A stretch of DNA of 51,924 bases from Flavobacteriales bacterium (GTDB lineage: Bacteria > Bacteroidota > Bacteroidia > Flavobacteriales_D > Sanyastnellaceae). The position numbers and the translations under genes are program-made. The stretch is from NCBI GenBank assembly GCA_947456965.1, contig CANGTU010000018.1, forward strand, positions 1 through 51,924. The letters run 5' to 3'. Under the pieces are notes generated by a model. It did no database searches. It was not told the DNA's origin and worked only from the letters and a program-made list of their open reading frames with translations. Positions 18,564 through 25,825 of this stretch are shown one piece after another; position 1 is the stretch's first letter; every line of letters begins with the position of its first letter.

Positions 18564-20084
18564 ATGCTCCGGTCGGTAACTGCTTTTGTCATCTTCCTGA
18601 TCGCCTCACGCGCTCTTTCCCAGGTGCCCGCTGACGGCTTCATCCGCGGGTGCCTCACCGATCTCGATTACAAGCTCAACCACTGGAAAGTCAACACCCA
18701 CCATTCCCTGCAGCCCGCAGCAGCTGGCCTTGATAGCGATTGGCTCGTGCTGGCTGACAGCAGTTACACCTCGCACGCATACAGGAGCCGGTTCAGGATA
18801 CGGCCCGTGGCCGATCTCTCCGCCGGAGCGGCTGTGGCCCCGGATAGCCGCCCCCTCGCTTTCGGCCGGGCTGGCTTCCTGGCAGACTGGTACCACGAGG
18901 ATCGCTGGTCAGCTTCCCTCGGCTATGCTCTGGATGGTGGACTCCTGCCCGGTTATGTCCGCACTTTCGCTGACTCGCTCCGCGTAATACCGGGCAGCGG
19001 CTACGCCACGGTCAGCGGTGATCTTCTGATGGCCCACATCCCCGTTGGCCATATCGGCTACCGTGCGGGTAAGTACGTGCACCTTCAGCTCGGAAGAGGT
19101 ACACACTTCTGGGGTGATGGCAGGCGATCGCTCATCCTCAGTGACGTCGCCTCTCCTTATCCCTACTTCCGGGTGGATACCCGAATCTGGAAAATCAAGT
19201 ACACCAACCTCTGGACTCGCCTGTCGGATATCCACGGCGGACGCACATTTTCCGAAAGGCGCGGGAAGTACACGGCCATGCACGCGCTGAGCTGGAACGT
19301 GACTCGCGATTTTAACCTGACCTTCTTTGAGATGGTGATTTGGCAGGACAGCGATTCCATGAGCACCCGCAACCTTGATCTGCACTACCTGAACCCCGTG
19401 TTGTTCTTTCGTCCGGTCGAGTATGCTCAGGGGTCGGCGGACAATGTCATCCTGGGTTTGGGCTTCCGCATCAAGGCGAGGACCAACCTCCAGGTGTACG
19501 GACAGATTGTGCTGGATGAGTTTCTTTTCCGGGAAATCCGCAACCGGGAAGGATGGTGGGCGAATAAGTTCGGCGGTCAAATCGGAATCAAGTGGTTTGA
19601 TGCCTTCACTCCCGGGCTGCATTTCCAGCTTGAGGCCAATGCCGTGCGGCCATTTACCTACACCCACGGCAGCCCGGTGCAGGCGTGGGGCCACCTGAAC
19701 CAGCCGCTCGCCCATCCCTTAGGCGCCAACTTTTTCGAATTCCTCCTGGCCTCGCGCTACGCGATGGGGGAGTGGAATCTCACAGCTCAGGCTACCTGGG
19801 GGAACTTCGGCAGGGACGAGCCGGGCCTCAATCAGGGTGGAGATATTTTCCAATCCTACCGAAATCCAGCCGACATCTATGGCAATTCCCTGAACCAGGG
19901 AGTGCGCCATGTGTTACACTTCACGGAGGTTGGTCTGACGCGTTCAATACCCGGAACTGCCTGGGAGGGTTTCATCTCCCATGTGCTGCGCTACGAGGAG
20001 GGCGGGCACCAGATTCACCGCGATCACCTGGTCTGTGTCGGTGTGCGCACCTCGGGCTTCCTCCGGAACCGGCTTGATTTTTAA
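18564..20084 (+). CDS. RemB-like / Wzi-type outer-membrane beta-barrel protein
   Basis: 506 residues with a signal peptide (MLRSVTAFVIFLIASRALSQ). The C-terminal half carries motifs I associate with the gliding-motility protein RemB and related Wzi-like barrels: LHYLNPVLFFRPVEYAQGS, NVILGLGFRIK, WWANKFGGQIGIKWF, ANAVRPFTYTHGSP and NQPLAHPLGANFFEF, ending in NRLDF. RemB is a surface-associated protein needed for gliding in Flavobacterium; Wzi-family barrels anchor capsule. Which role applies here is unknown. The gene is divergent from relA/spoT. Confidence 0.65.
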   Translation: MLRSVTAFVIFLIASRALSQVPADGFIRGCLTDLDYKLNHWKVNTHHSLQPAAAGLDSDWLVLADSSYTSHAYRSRFRIRPVADLSAGAAVAPDSRPLAFGRAGFLADWYHEDRWSASLGYALDGGLLPGYVRTFADSLRVIPGSGYATVSGDLLMAHIPVGHIGYRAGKYVHLQLGRGTHFWGDGRRSLILSDVASPYPYFRVDTRIWKIKYTNLWTRLSDIHGGRTFSERRGKYTAMHALSWNVTRDFNLTFFEMVIWQDSDSMSTRNLDLHYLNPVLFFRPVEYAQGSADNVILGLGFRIKARTNLQVYGQIVLDEFLFREIRNREGWWANKFGGQIGIKWFDAFTPGLHFQLEANAVRPFTYTHGSPVQAWGHLNQPLAHPLGANFFEFLLASRYAMGEWNLTAQATWGNFGRDEPGLNQGGDIFQSYRNPADIYGNSLNQGVRHVLHFTEVGLTRSIPGTAWEGFISHVLRYEEGGHQIHRDHLVCVGVRTSGFLRNRLDF

Positions 20085-20162
20085 CCCGAAGTGCGCATCC
20101 CTGTCACGCGAGGTGCAAGAATCATTTTGTCGGAGTGCATGTGAAACCCAACAGGATTATAC

Positions 20163-20306
20163 ATGGAGGAGAGATTTCTGAAGCATTCACACCAGAGCTA
20201 CTTCGTCACGGATGAGGAAACTACCGGCACGCGATCGAATTCAAGCAGAGCGGAACAGGATGAGAAAATCGATTGCATGTTCCTGACTTATTGGCAAGCG
20301 CTCTGA
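20163..20306 (+). CDS. Possible 47-residue protein of unknown function
   Basis: A short open frame, ATG 20163 to TGA 20306, encodes a polar peptide beginning MEERFLKHSHQSYF and ending FLTYWQAL. No family is recognised, and random occurrence is possible in a 246-bp intergenic region. Its stop codon overlaps the sequence just upstream of the ctaB -7 box. Without conservation data it should be treated as a weak candidate. Confidence 0.2.
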   Translation: MEERFLKHSHQSYFVTDEETTGTRSNSSRAEQDEKIDCMFLTYWQAL

Positions 20307-20307
20307 T

Positions 20308-20315
20308 TACTTTTG
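20308..20315 (+). promoter_or_regulatory. ctaB -7 promoter element
   Basis: TACTTTTG is an exact TAnnTTTG match ending 15 nt before the GTG start of the haem O synthase gene. A TTG occurs at 20291-20293, but the 14-nt spacer is shorter than the usual 17-23. Confidence 0.6.
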
Positions 20316-20330
20316 CACACCCATTAGCAC

Positions 20331-21233
20331 GTGAAGGAATCCACCGCCATAGCCACCGCATCAGGAACCACCTGGATCCGGGATGTAGCCGCACTATTCA
20401 AGATGCGCCTCACCCTGCTGGTGGTCATCAGCGCAGTGCTGGGCTACTACATGGGCACCTCATCTACGCACGTGACCACTTTGATAGCCCTTTGCGCGGG
20501 CGGCTTTCTTCTCACAGGAGGGAGCAACGGAGTGAACCAGGTGCTTGAGCGCCGCTTTGACCGGCTTATGCATCGGACCCGTACGAGGCCGGTGGCAGCA
20601 GGCCGGATGGAGCCCGTGGAAGGCTTCCTCATTTCGGCACTGGCAGCTGTGGCAGGAATTGCTATCCTGTGGATCATGATTGGTACCAGTGCAGGTGTGC
20701 TCGGTCTATCAGCCTTCTTGTCCTATGCGTTTATCTATACCCCGATGAAGCGCGTGTCAGGACTGGCCGTGTTCATTGGAGCATTTCCCGGCGCCATTCC
20801 CCCGCTGCTTGGATATCTGGCTGGTACGCATGACTATGGGCTGGAGGCCGGTCTGCTCTTCGCTGTTCAGTTCATGTGGCAGTTCCCCCATTTCTGGGCG
20901 ATTGCCTGGGTGGCCCATGAGGACTACGAGCGCGGCGGGTACCGACTGCTCCCGTTCGCCGAGGGTCGCTCCCGGAGAAGTGCATTTCAGATTTTCATCT
21001 ACTCCCTCTTCCTGATTCCTGTGAGCCTTTTGCCCTGGGCACTTCCGGCACATGCCCCGATGGTAGGAACGTGGGGTGCACTTGTTGCCGGTACCTGCGG
21101 AGTGGCCATGGCTTGGTATGCCTGGAAACTTTATCGCACGTGTGATGTTAAAGATGCCCGGAAGGTGATGTTCGCATCGTTCTTCTACCTGCCGTTGGTG
21201 CAACTGGCTTACGTGTTGGATAAACTCTCTTGA
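20331..21233 (+). CDS. ctaB: Protohaem IX farnesyltransferase (haem O synthase)
   Basis: 300 residues beginning at GTG 20331; no closer ATG fits. UbiA-family prenyltransferase of the inner membrane that converts haem B to haem O by adding a farnesyl group, needed for haem-copper oxidases. Seen motifs are NQVLERRFDRLMHRTRTRP (the Asp-rich prenyl diphosphate site NxxxDxxxD-type), YTPMKRVSG, and GAFPGAIPPLLGYLAGTHD, spread over about nine hydrophobic segments. It starts the cytochrome oxidase block. The next gene follows after 6 nt, so the two are co-transcribed. Confidence 0.95.
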   Translation: MKESTAIATASGTTWIRDVAALFKMRLTLLVVISAVLGYYMGTSSTHVTTLIALCAGGFLLTGGSNGVNQVLERRFDRLMHRTRTRPVAAGRMEPVEGFLISALAAVAGIAILWIMIGTSAGVLGLSAFLSYAFIYTPMKRVSGLAVFIGAFPGAIPPLLGYLAGTHDYGLEAGLLFAVQFMWQFPHFWAIAWVAHEDYERGGYRLLPFAEGRSRRSAFQIFIYSLFLIPVSLLPWALPAHAPMVGTWGALVAGTCGVAMAWYAWKLYRTCDVKDARKVMFASFFYLPLVQLAYVLDKLS

Positions 21234-21239
21234 CTCAAG

Positions 21240-22046
21240 ATGTCAGAAAACGAAAAGGTGGAAAGCGCCGGAGGAGAATCTCGCGGCAAGGTTGATGTTT
21301 TTGCGGATTACGCCCCGGAAATCAAGGTGCGCACCAAGAAGATGCTGATGTGGTTCATCATCTTCGCTGTGGTCATGCTCTTTGCAGGGATCACCAGTGC
21401 GCTGATCGTCCTTTGGGGCAAGCTCTACTGGCTCCATGTGACTCCCCCTCCCGTATTGTGGGCCAGCATAGTGCTCGTGGCCCTGTCAAGCGTCACTATG
21501 GTGATCGGAGTCAGGTCGGTGAAGCGCGGCAACCAGCAGATGGGTCTCATCATGACGGCCCTGACCTTCCTCCTCGGTCTGGCATTTGTTTTTACCCAGA
21601 ACAGCGGATGGAACGCCTTAAGTGAGCGCGGAATCGGTTCCACCACCACCCTCAACGCACAAGGCCTCGAGGCAACCCGCTGGAATCCACTGGGAAAGGT
21701 GCGCGGTGAATACGGTAAGGATTATTATATTACCCTGAAGGGCGAATTGCTCGAGATGGTGAATGGAGAGTACTATCTGGCTTCCGACACATCGAGAAGT
21801 AATCCCAGGACAGCCGACGTGATGTCCACATTCAATGCGGCGGGTGCCCTGCTGGCTGTGCTTATTTACGTGCACATCCTGCACCTGATGTTTGGTCTCA
21901 TCTATCTGGTGGTCAACTCCGTTCGGATCGCACGGAACAGGATCAACCGGGAAAACTGGATCAGTCTGTATACCGGCGGAATGTACTGGCACTTTATGGG
22001 CTTCCTCTGGATCTACCTGTTCTTCTTTATGTTCTTTATCTACTGA
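21240..22046 (+). CDS. Haem-copper oxidase subunit III (first copy)
   Basis: 268 residues. Hydrophobic segments lie at about 37-59, 72-91, 100-119, 199-226 and 247-267. Subunit III traits include the MYWHFMGFLWIYLFFF end and the VHILHLMFGLIYL helix. A soluble insert of about 75 residues (121-195) separates the third and fourth helices. Subunit III stabilises the catalytic core of the terminal oxidase and does not bind redox metal. It begins 6 nt after ctaB and precedes a second subunit III gene. Confidence 0.9.
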   Translation: MSENEKVESAGGESRGKVDVFADYAPEIKVRTKKMLMWFIIFAVVMLFAGITSALIVLWGKLYWLHVTPPPVLWASIVLVALSSVTMVIGVRSVKRGNQQMGLIMTALTFLLGLAFVFTQNSGWNALSERGIGSTTTLNAQGLEATRWNPLGKVRGEYGKDYYITLKGELLEMVNGEYYLASDTSRSNPRTADVMSTFNAAGALLAVLIYVHILHLMFGLIYLVVNSVRIARNRINRENWISLYTGGMYWHFMGFLWIYLFFFMFFIY

Positions 22047-22106
22047 TCCCCGGTGCCGTGGACAAGTTTTCGCCGCCGGCGGTTTCTTTTTTTGTCCGAT
22101 AAGTGC

Positions 22107-22114
22107 TAAACTTG
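22107..22114 (+). promoter_or_regulatory. Possible internal -7 element before the second subunit III gene
   Basis: TAAACTTG differs from TAnnTTTG at one position and ends 22 nt before the ATG at 22137. The 90-nt gap makes an internal promoter plausible. A GC palindrome and T-tract (22068-22092) lie just upstream. Confidence 0.3.
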
Positions 22115-22136
22115 CGGCCAAATTTCGCGACCCGTT

Positions 22137-23171
22137 ATGGCAGGACATGCTCAACCGATTGGCAAAGAGGATCTCTGGAGTGGAGGGAAATCTCCGTTCA
22201 GCATCAGCTATGGGAAAATGATGATGTGGTACTTCCTGGTGTCAGACGCTCTGACATTCGGAGGTCTGCTCACGGCTTACGGCGTCATTCGTCATGGAAG
22301 TGCTGATCCCTGGCCCGTGGGCGAGCAGGTGTTTGAAGCTCTGCCACTCCTTCACGGATCTTACCCGCTGATGTATGTGGCCCTCATGACGTTTATCCTG
22401 ATCATCTCATCCGTGACCATGGTATTGGCCGTGGAAGCAGGACACCGTCTGGATAAGAAGGGCGTGGTAAAATGGCTCGGCTACACGATTCTTGGTGGTT
22501 TTTTCTTCCTGGGCTCTCAGGCTTGGGAGTGGTCGCACTTCATCCATGGTTCTGGTGGTGGTTTTCAACTCGGACAGCCCGTGACGGTCAGCGCAGCTGC
22601 TGATGATGGCTCGACAATCGAGATGACGCTTCCCGCAGGTGCCTGGGTACACATGGAGAGTGAGTTTGGCCATGCATATGAACATGCACTCGAGCACGAG
22701 GCGGAGATACTTCCTGCTGCCGCTGGCCAGGATGCCCACGGTCATGATGCTCATGCGGAGGATCATGTCATGGTTCCCGCCTCAGAAATGGTTCCTGAAG
22801 CGCTCGTGATCAACAAATACACGCTCGTTCACCAGGATGGAAAAGATCTCCGCAAACTCAAAGCTACAGGAGAGGATGCGCGCAAACTCTGGGAGGCCAT
22901 GGAACCTAATACCGTGGTCTTCGGCGCCAACCTGCATAAGAACGAATATGCGGTCCAGCAGCAATATGCCAATTTCTTCTTCTTCGTCACCGGATTCCAC
23001 GGATTCCACGTATTCTCCGGAGTGCTCATCAACATCATCGTATGGCTTATGGCTATCCGGGGTGTGTTTGAGCGACGCGGCCACTATGAGATGATTGAAA
23101 AAATCGGCCTCTACTGGCACTTCGTTGACCTTGTGTGGGTCTTCGTATTTACCTTCTTTTACCTCATTTGA
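22137..23171 (+). CDS. Haem-copper oxidase subunit III (second copy, with His-rich insert)
   Basis: 344 residues. The conserved parts are MMMWYFLVSDALTFGGLL (28-45), WLGYTILGGFFFLGSQAWEW (113-132), FFFVTGFHGFHVFSG (281-295) and the terminal LYWHFVDLVWVFVFTFFYL. Between helices lies a soluble insert at about 138-275, including a His-rich stretch with His172, 179, 183, 187, 201, 203, 206 and 210. Subunit III of an aa3-type oxidase is the evident role. The His cluster may bind Cu or another metal, but that is inference. It lies between the first subunit III and subunit IV genes on the same strand. Confidence 0.9.
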   Translation: MAGHAQPIGKEDLWSGGKSPFSISYGKMMMWYFLVSDALTFGGLLTAYGVIRHGSADPWPVGEQVFEALPLLHGSYPLMYVALMTFILIISSVTMVLAVEAGHRLDKKGVVKWLGYTILGGFFFLGSQAWEWSHFIHGSGGGFQLGQPVTVSAAADDGSTIEMTLPAGAWVHMESEFGHAYEHALEHEAEILPAAAGQDAHGHDAHAEDHVMVPASEMVPEALVINKYTLVHQDGKDLRKLKATGEDARKLWEAMEPNTVVFGANLHKNEYAVQQQYANFFFFVTGFHGFHVFSGVLINIIVWLMAIRGVFERRGHYEMIEKIGLYWHFVDLVWVFVFTFFYLI

Positions 23172-23201
23172 TCCTTCGACCAAACGCAAAGGAAAACGAC
23201 C

Positions 23202-23579
23202 ATGGAACGCGACGACCTTATTGTTAACGACAGTTACTCCATCAACGCCCGTCACAATGAAGAAGACGGCCGGAAGATCCGGAAGAAACTGTATGCTGTC
23301 ACCCTGCTTCTCACCGCGATCACCCTCGTGGAAGTATTCATGGGCGTATTCTTCAAGCGCAATGGAACCTTCACCTGGGAAACAATCAAGTTGGGGTTCA
23401 TTGTGCTGACTCTCGTCAAAGCAGCCTACATCGTTCTGGTATTCATGCACCTGGGTGACGAGCGCAGAAATCTCAAGTATGTGATCCTTTTGCCGTATGC
23501 GTTGTTTATCATGTACCTCATTTTTATCGGCCTGTATGAAGGCCTGAGTGTACAGGAGTTAAACAATTCGTTCCGCTAA
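23202..23579 (+). CDS. Cytochrome c oxidase subunit IV family protein
   Basis: 125 residues with three hydrophobic helices (about 30-50, 62-82 and 92-112). The VKAAYIVLVFMHLGDERRNLK pattern in the second helix and following loop is the hallmark of prokaryotic subunit IV (COX4_pro-like) proteins, which stabilise the oxidase complex. It lies 30 nt after the second subunit III and 6 nt before the first SCO-like gene. Confidence 0.85.
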   Translation: MERDDLIVNDSYSINARHNEEDGRKIRKKLYAVTLLLTAITLVEVFMGVFFKRNGTFTWETIKLGFIVLTLVKAAYIVLVFMHLGDERRNLKYVILLPYALFIMYLIFIGLYEGLSVQELNNSFR

Positions 23580-23585
23580 AGGGTA

Positions 23586-24254
23586 ATGTCGTTCAAAAAG
23601 AACTGGAAAAAGTATACCGCTCTGGTCGGTATGCTTTTTTTATTTCCACTGGTTTGGTTGCTGGCCTTCGGGGTTTTTGGCAAACATCATTTCAATACAC
23701 TTCCTTACTTCGATGCGGCCCATCCGGAGGGAGCCGATACCACGGAATGGGCACTTCCGCCATTTGCTTTCACCAATCATCTTGGTGCACCTTACACCCT
23801 CGATTCGCTGAAAGGGAAGGTCTGGATAGCTGCTTTTTACAGCATGTCAGACCCCAATCTGCCCCGCATTACGGAGCGATTGCTGAACATCAACTGGCGC
23901 TATCGGAATGAGGAAGATATCGCGATCGTGGTTTTTTCGACGGATCAGTCGGCTGACTCCTCCGAAGCGACCAGGGCTTATGTCGATGTGAACACACGGT
24001 ACAATGGTTTTCCTGGTAAATGGCAGTTTCTTACAGCACCTGACTCCGTCATGCAGACTTATCTCCGGGACGGATTCTTTATCCGCGATATTCGGGAGGA
24101 GGCGATCTTCAGGCTGTTAGATACCCAAGGACAGGTTCGCGGGCTCTATGGAAACACCGAGTACCATATCCGCGATGCTATGGAGGATATCGCCCTGCTG
24201 AAGAAGGAAATTGATCAAAACGCCTATCATGAAGCACGTCAGCAGGATCATTAG
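23586..24254 (+). CDS. SCO1/SenC-like protein lacking copper ligands
   Basis: 222 residues with an N-terminal membrane anchor (about 12-32), then a thioredoxin-like SCO fold (PPFAFTNHLGAPYTLDSLKGKVWIA, RLLDTQGQVRGLYG). At the position of the CxxxCP copper motif it has Ser88 and Leu92 (SMSDPNLP), and the later copper-binding His is also missing (IRDIREEAIF). It cannot bind copper as SCO proteins do. The fold alignment with the downstream true SCO is clear in the KGKV-W/F, FST/SHT-D and LLD segments. It may be a structural partner or regulator in oxidase assembly, but no function is known. Its 3' end overlaps the next gene. Confidence 0.75.
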   Translation: MSFKKNWKKYTALVGMLFLFPLVWLLAFGVFGKHHFNTLPYFDAAHPEGADTTEWALPPFAFTNHLGAPYTLDSLKGKVWIAAFYSMSDPNLPRITERLLNINWRYRNEEDIAIVVFSTDQSADSSEATRAYVDVNTRYNGFPGKWQFLTAPDSVMQTYLRDGFFIRDIREEAIFRLLDTQGQVRGLYGNTEYHIRDAMEDIALLKKEIDQNAYHEARQQDH

Positions 24255-24936
24255 TTTCGCTTTTCTGGCCGCGCTGCAGGCCAGCTGCGGGAATGATGCG
24301 CCGTCGGAATCGTCCGTGCCCAGCGAGGGATCCAGGACAGCCCTTCCGTTCTTTGGAGAGCATGACGTGGAGATGTCACATGGCCCGCAGGGTGAGCTGA
24401 TTCCCGATACCACCTATTACCGGTTGCCCTATTTCTCCTTTACTAACCAGGAGGGCCGGGTAATCTCGCATAAGGAATACGAGGGAAAGGTCTTTGTCTC
24501 TGACTTCTTCTTCACCCAGTGTGAAAGTATCTGCCCCATCATGAGTACGCAAATGGTAAGGCTACAGGAAAAGGTAAAGCAGGAGGGTCTCTCCGATAAG
24601 GTCTGGTTTCTTTCCCACACAGTGGACCCCGACCGGGACACTCCTGAAGTCCTGAAGTCCTATGCCACGCGGATTGGAGCTGACTTGACTACGTGGAACT
24701 TCGTAACCGGAAACCCTGATGACCTCTACTGGCAGGCCGAAACCGGCTACATGCTCACGGCTTTTCCTTCAGATACGGCGCAGGGCGGGTTCTTCCATAC
24801 GGATAAATTTACCCTGCTGGATCGCTCTATGCGAATCCGGGGATATTATGACGGTACGTCAACCCAACAGGTGGATCAGTTGTTTGAAGACATCAAAACC
24901 CTGGTAGCTGATGAATACCCCACAACAACACCCTGA
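24229..24936 (+). CDS. SCO1/SenC copper chaperone lipoprotein
   Basis: 235 residues from ATG 24229, giving a lipoprotein signal with lipobox LQASC (Cys20); an in-frame ATG at 24211 would add six residues. The SCO copper site is intact: Cys98 and Cys102 in TQCESICP and His190 in GGFFHTDKF, with SHTVDPDRDTP between them. It delivers copper to the CuA centre of subunit II or keeps its cysteines reduced. The gene overlaps the degenerate SCO paralogue by 26 nt and the DUF420 gene by 26 nt, indicating one operon. Confidence 0.93.
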   Translation: MKHVSRIISFAFLAALQASCGNDAPSESSVPSEGSRTALPFFGEHDVEMSHGPQGELIPDTTYYRLPYFSFTNQEGRVISHKEYEGKVFVSDFFFTQCESICPIMSTQMVRLQEKVKQEGLSDKVWFLSHTVDPDRDTPEVLKSYATRIGADLTTWNFVTGNPDDLYWQAETGYMLTAFPSDTAQGGFFHTDKFTLLDRSMRIRGYYDGTSTQQVDQLFEDIKTLVADEYPTTTP

Positions 24937-25471
24937 TGCTATGTCCGGGCGCACCGCGCGCATCTTCATCTGGACGGCATCACTAGCCATCCCGGTGGTA
25001 GTGACCATCCTCTATTTCATGCCCAAAGTGGAGGCCGGAAACCTGCGAGGCGCGCTGAATACGCTGCCGCTGTTCAATGCGGTATGCAACGGCACCACGG
25101 CACTGGTCCTCATCGGAGCCTTTCTGGCCATCCGGAGGAAGAACATTGCCCTGCACCGGCGCCTGATGACCACCGCACTGGCACTCTCCCTGGCTTTTCT
25201 GGTTTCCTACGTGGCTTACCACGCTACAAGTGAAAGCACGACCTTTCCACAGGATGATCCCAGGCGCGCCCTGTATGTTTTCATCCTTCTTACGCACATC
25301 CTTCTTTCGGCGGTAGTGGTGCCGCTGGTGCTCATTTCATACACCCGGGCCCTCGCGAGGAGGTTCGACAGGCACCGCAGAATTGCACGCATTACCTTGC
25401 CCATTTGGCTCTATGTGGCGGTGACCGGAGTGATTGTGTATCTGATGATCAGTCCGTATTATCCCTTCTGA
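24911..25471 (+). CDS. DUF420 membrane protein (oxidase assembly, CtaM-like)
   Basis: 186 residues with about five hydrophobic helices. Family traits are LNTLPLFNAVCNGTTALVL, NIALHRRLMTTAL, LVSYVAYH and LTHILLSAVVVPLVL. DUF420 proteins include the CtaM assembly factor of Gram-positive caa3/aa3 oxidases and are regularly encoded beside SCO in Bacteroidota. The conserved His residues in NIALHR, AYHAT and LTHI fit haem or metal contact. It overlaps the SCO gene at its 5' end. Confidence 0.85.
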   Translation: MNTPQQHPDAMSGRTARIFIWTASLAIPVVVTILYFMPKVEAGNLRGALNTLPLFNAVCNGTTALVLIGAFLAIRRKNIALHRRLMTTALALSLAFLVSYVAYHATSESTTFPQDDPRRALYVFILLTHILLSAVVVPLVLISYTRALARRFDRHRRIARITLPIWLYVAVTGVIVYLMISPYYPF

Positions 25472-25498
25472 CCAAAAAACCCTGAATAAACCGTTAAC

Positions 25499-25747
25499 AT
25501 GAAAGGCATGAAGTCCCTGCGAATATTCCTCCTGGTGCTGCTGGCTCTGGCAGCAGGAGATCTGCTGAACGCCCAGTGTGCCATGTGCAGGGCTACAGCT
25601 GAAAGTGCTACAGAGCACGTGGATAAGGGTATCGGTGAGGGTCTGAACGGCGGAATCCTTTATCTGATGGGCATTCCATATCTCCTGCTGGCTGCGGGTA
25701 TTCTCGTTTTCTTTCGCCGGAAGCTGGCTTCAATCTTCCGTAGCTGA
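25499..25747 (+). CDS. Small exported membrane protein with CxxC motif
   Basis: 82 residues. A signal peptide (residues 1-25) is followed at once by QCAMC (Cys27, Cys30), a short acidic/polar region, a single transmembrane helix (about 53-72) and a basic tail. After cleavage the CxxC pair would sit near the N-terminus outside the inner membrane. I recall similar small proteins near oxidase genes in Bacteroidota but know no function. A role in copper or thiol handling for CuA assembly is an inference from the motif and from its place at the end of the block, 27 nt after DUF420. Confidence 0.7.
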   Translation: MKGMKSLRIFLLVLLALAAGDLLNAQCAMCRATAESATEHVDKGIGEGLNGGILYLMGIPYLLLAAGILVFFRRKLASIFRS

Positions 25748-25750
25748 TTC

Positions 25751-25780
25751 TTGCCCGCTTTCCGTTTGGCCTTATCTTTG
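25751..25780 (+). promoter_or_regulatory. Promoter of the OmpA-family gene
   Basis: TTG (25751-25753), a 19-bp spacer and TATCTTTG (25773-25780) match the Bacteroidota TTG-N19-TAnnTTTG consensus at every fixed position. It is the best complete promoter in the window. The leader of about 40 nt before the ATG at 25826 includes a small hairpin (GGGTG/CACCC). Confidence 0.75.
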
Positions 25781-25825
25781 GTTTCCTGAGGGGGTGTTTT
25801 CCCTTCACCCTGTAACATCACTACG

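Noticed and set aside
18500-18658. N-terminal extension of relA/spoT
   Set aside because: It would overlap the start of the divergent RemB-like gene and adds no domain; Met at 18499 gives the standard length.
22068-22092. CCGCCGGCGG palindrome followed by a T-rich tract, as a terminator between the two subunit III genes
   Set aside because: The palindrome leaves room for only about three base pairs around a four-base loop, so a stable hairpin is doubtful. The genes are probably co-transcribed.
22990-23013. Tandem GGATTCCAC repeats
   Set aside because: They encode the FHGFH segment typical of subunit III and are a coding coincidence.
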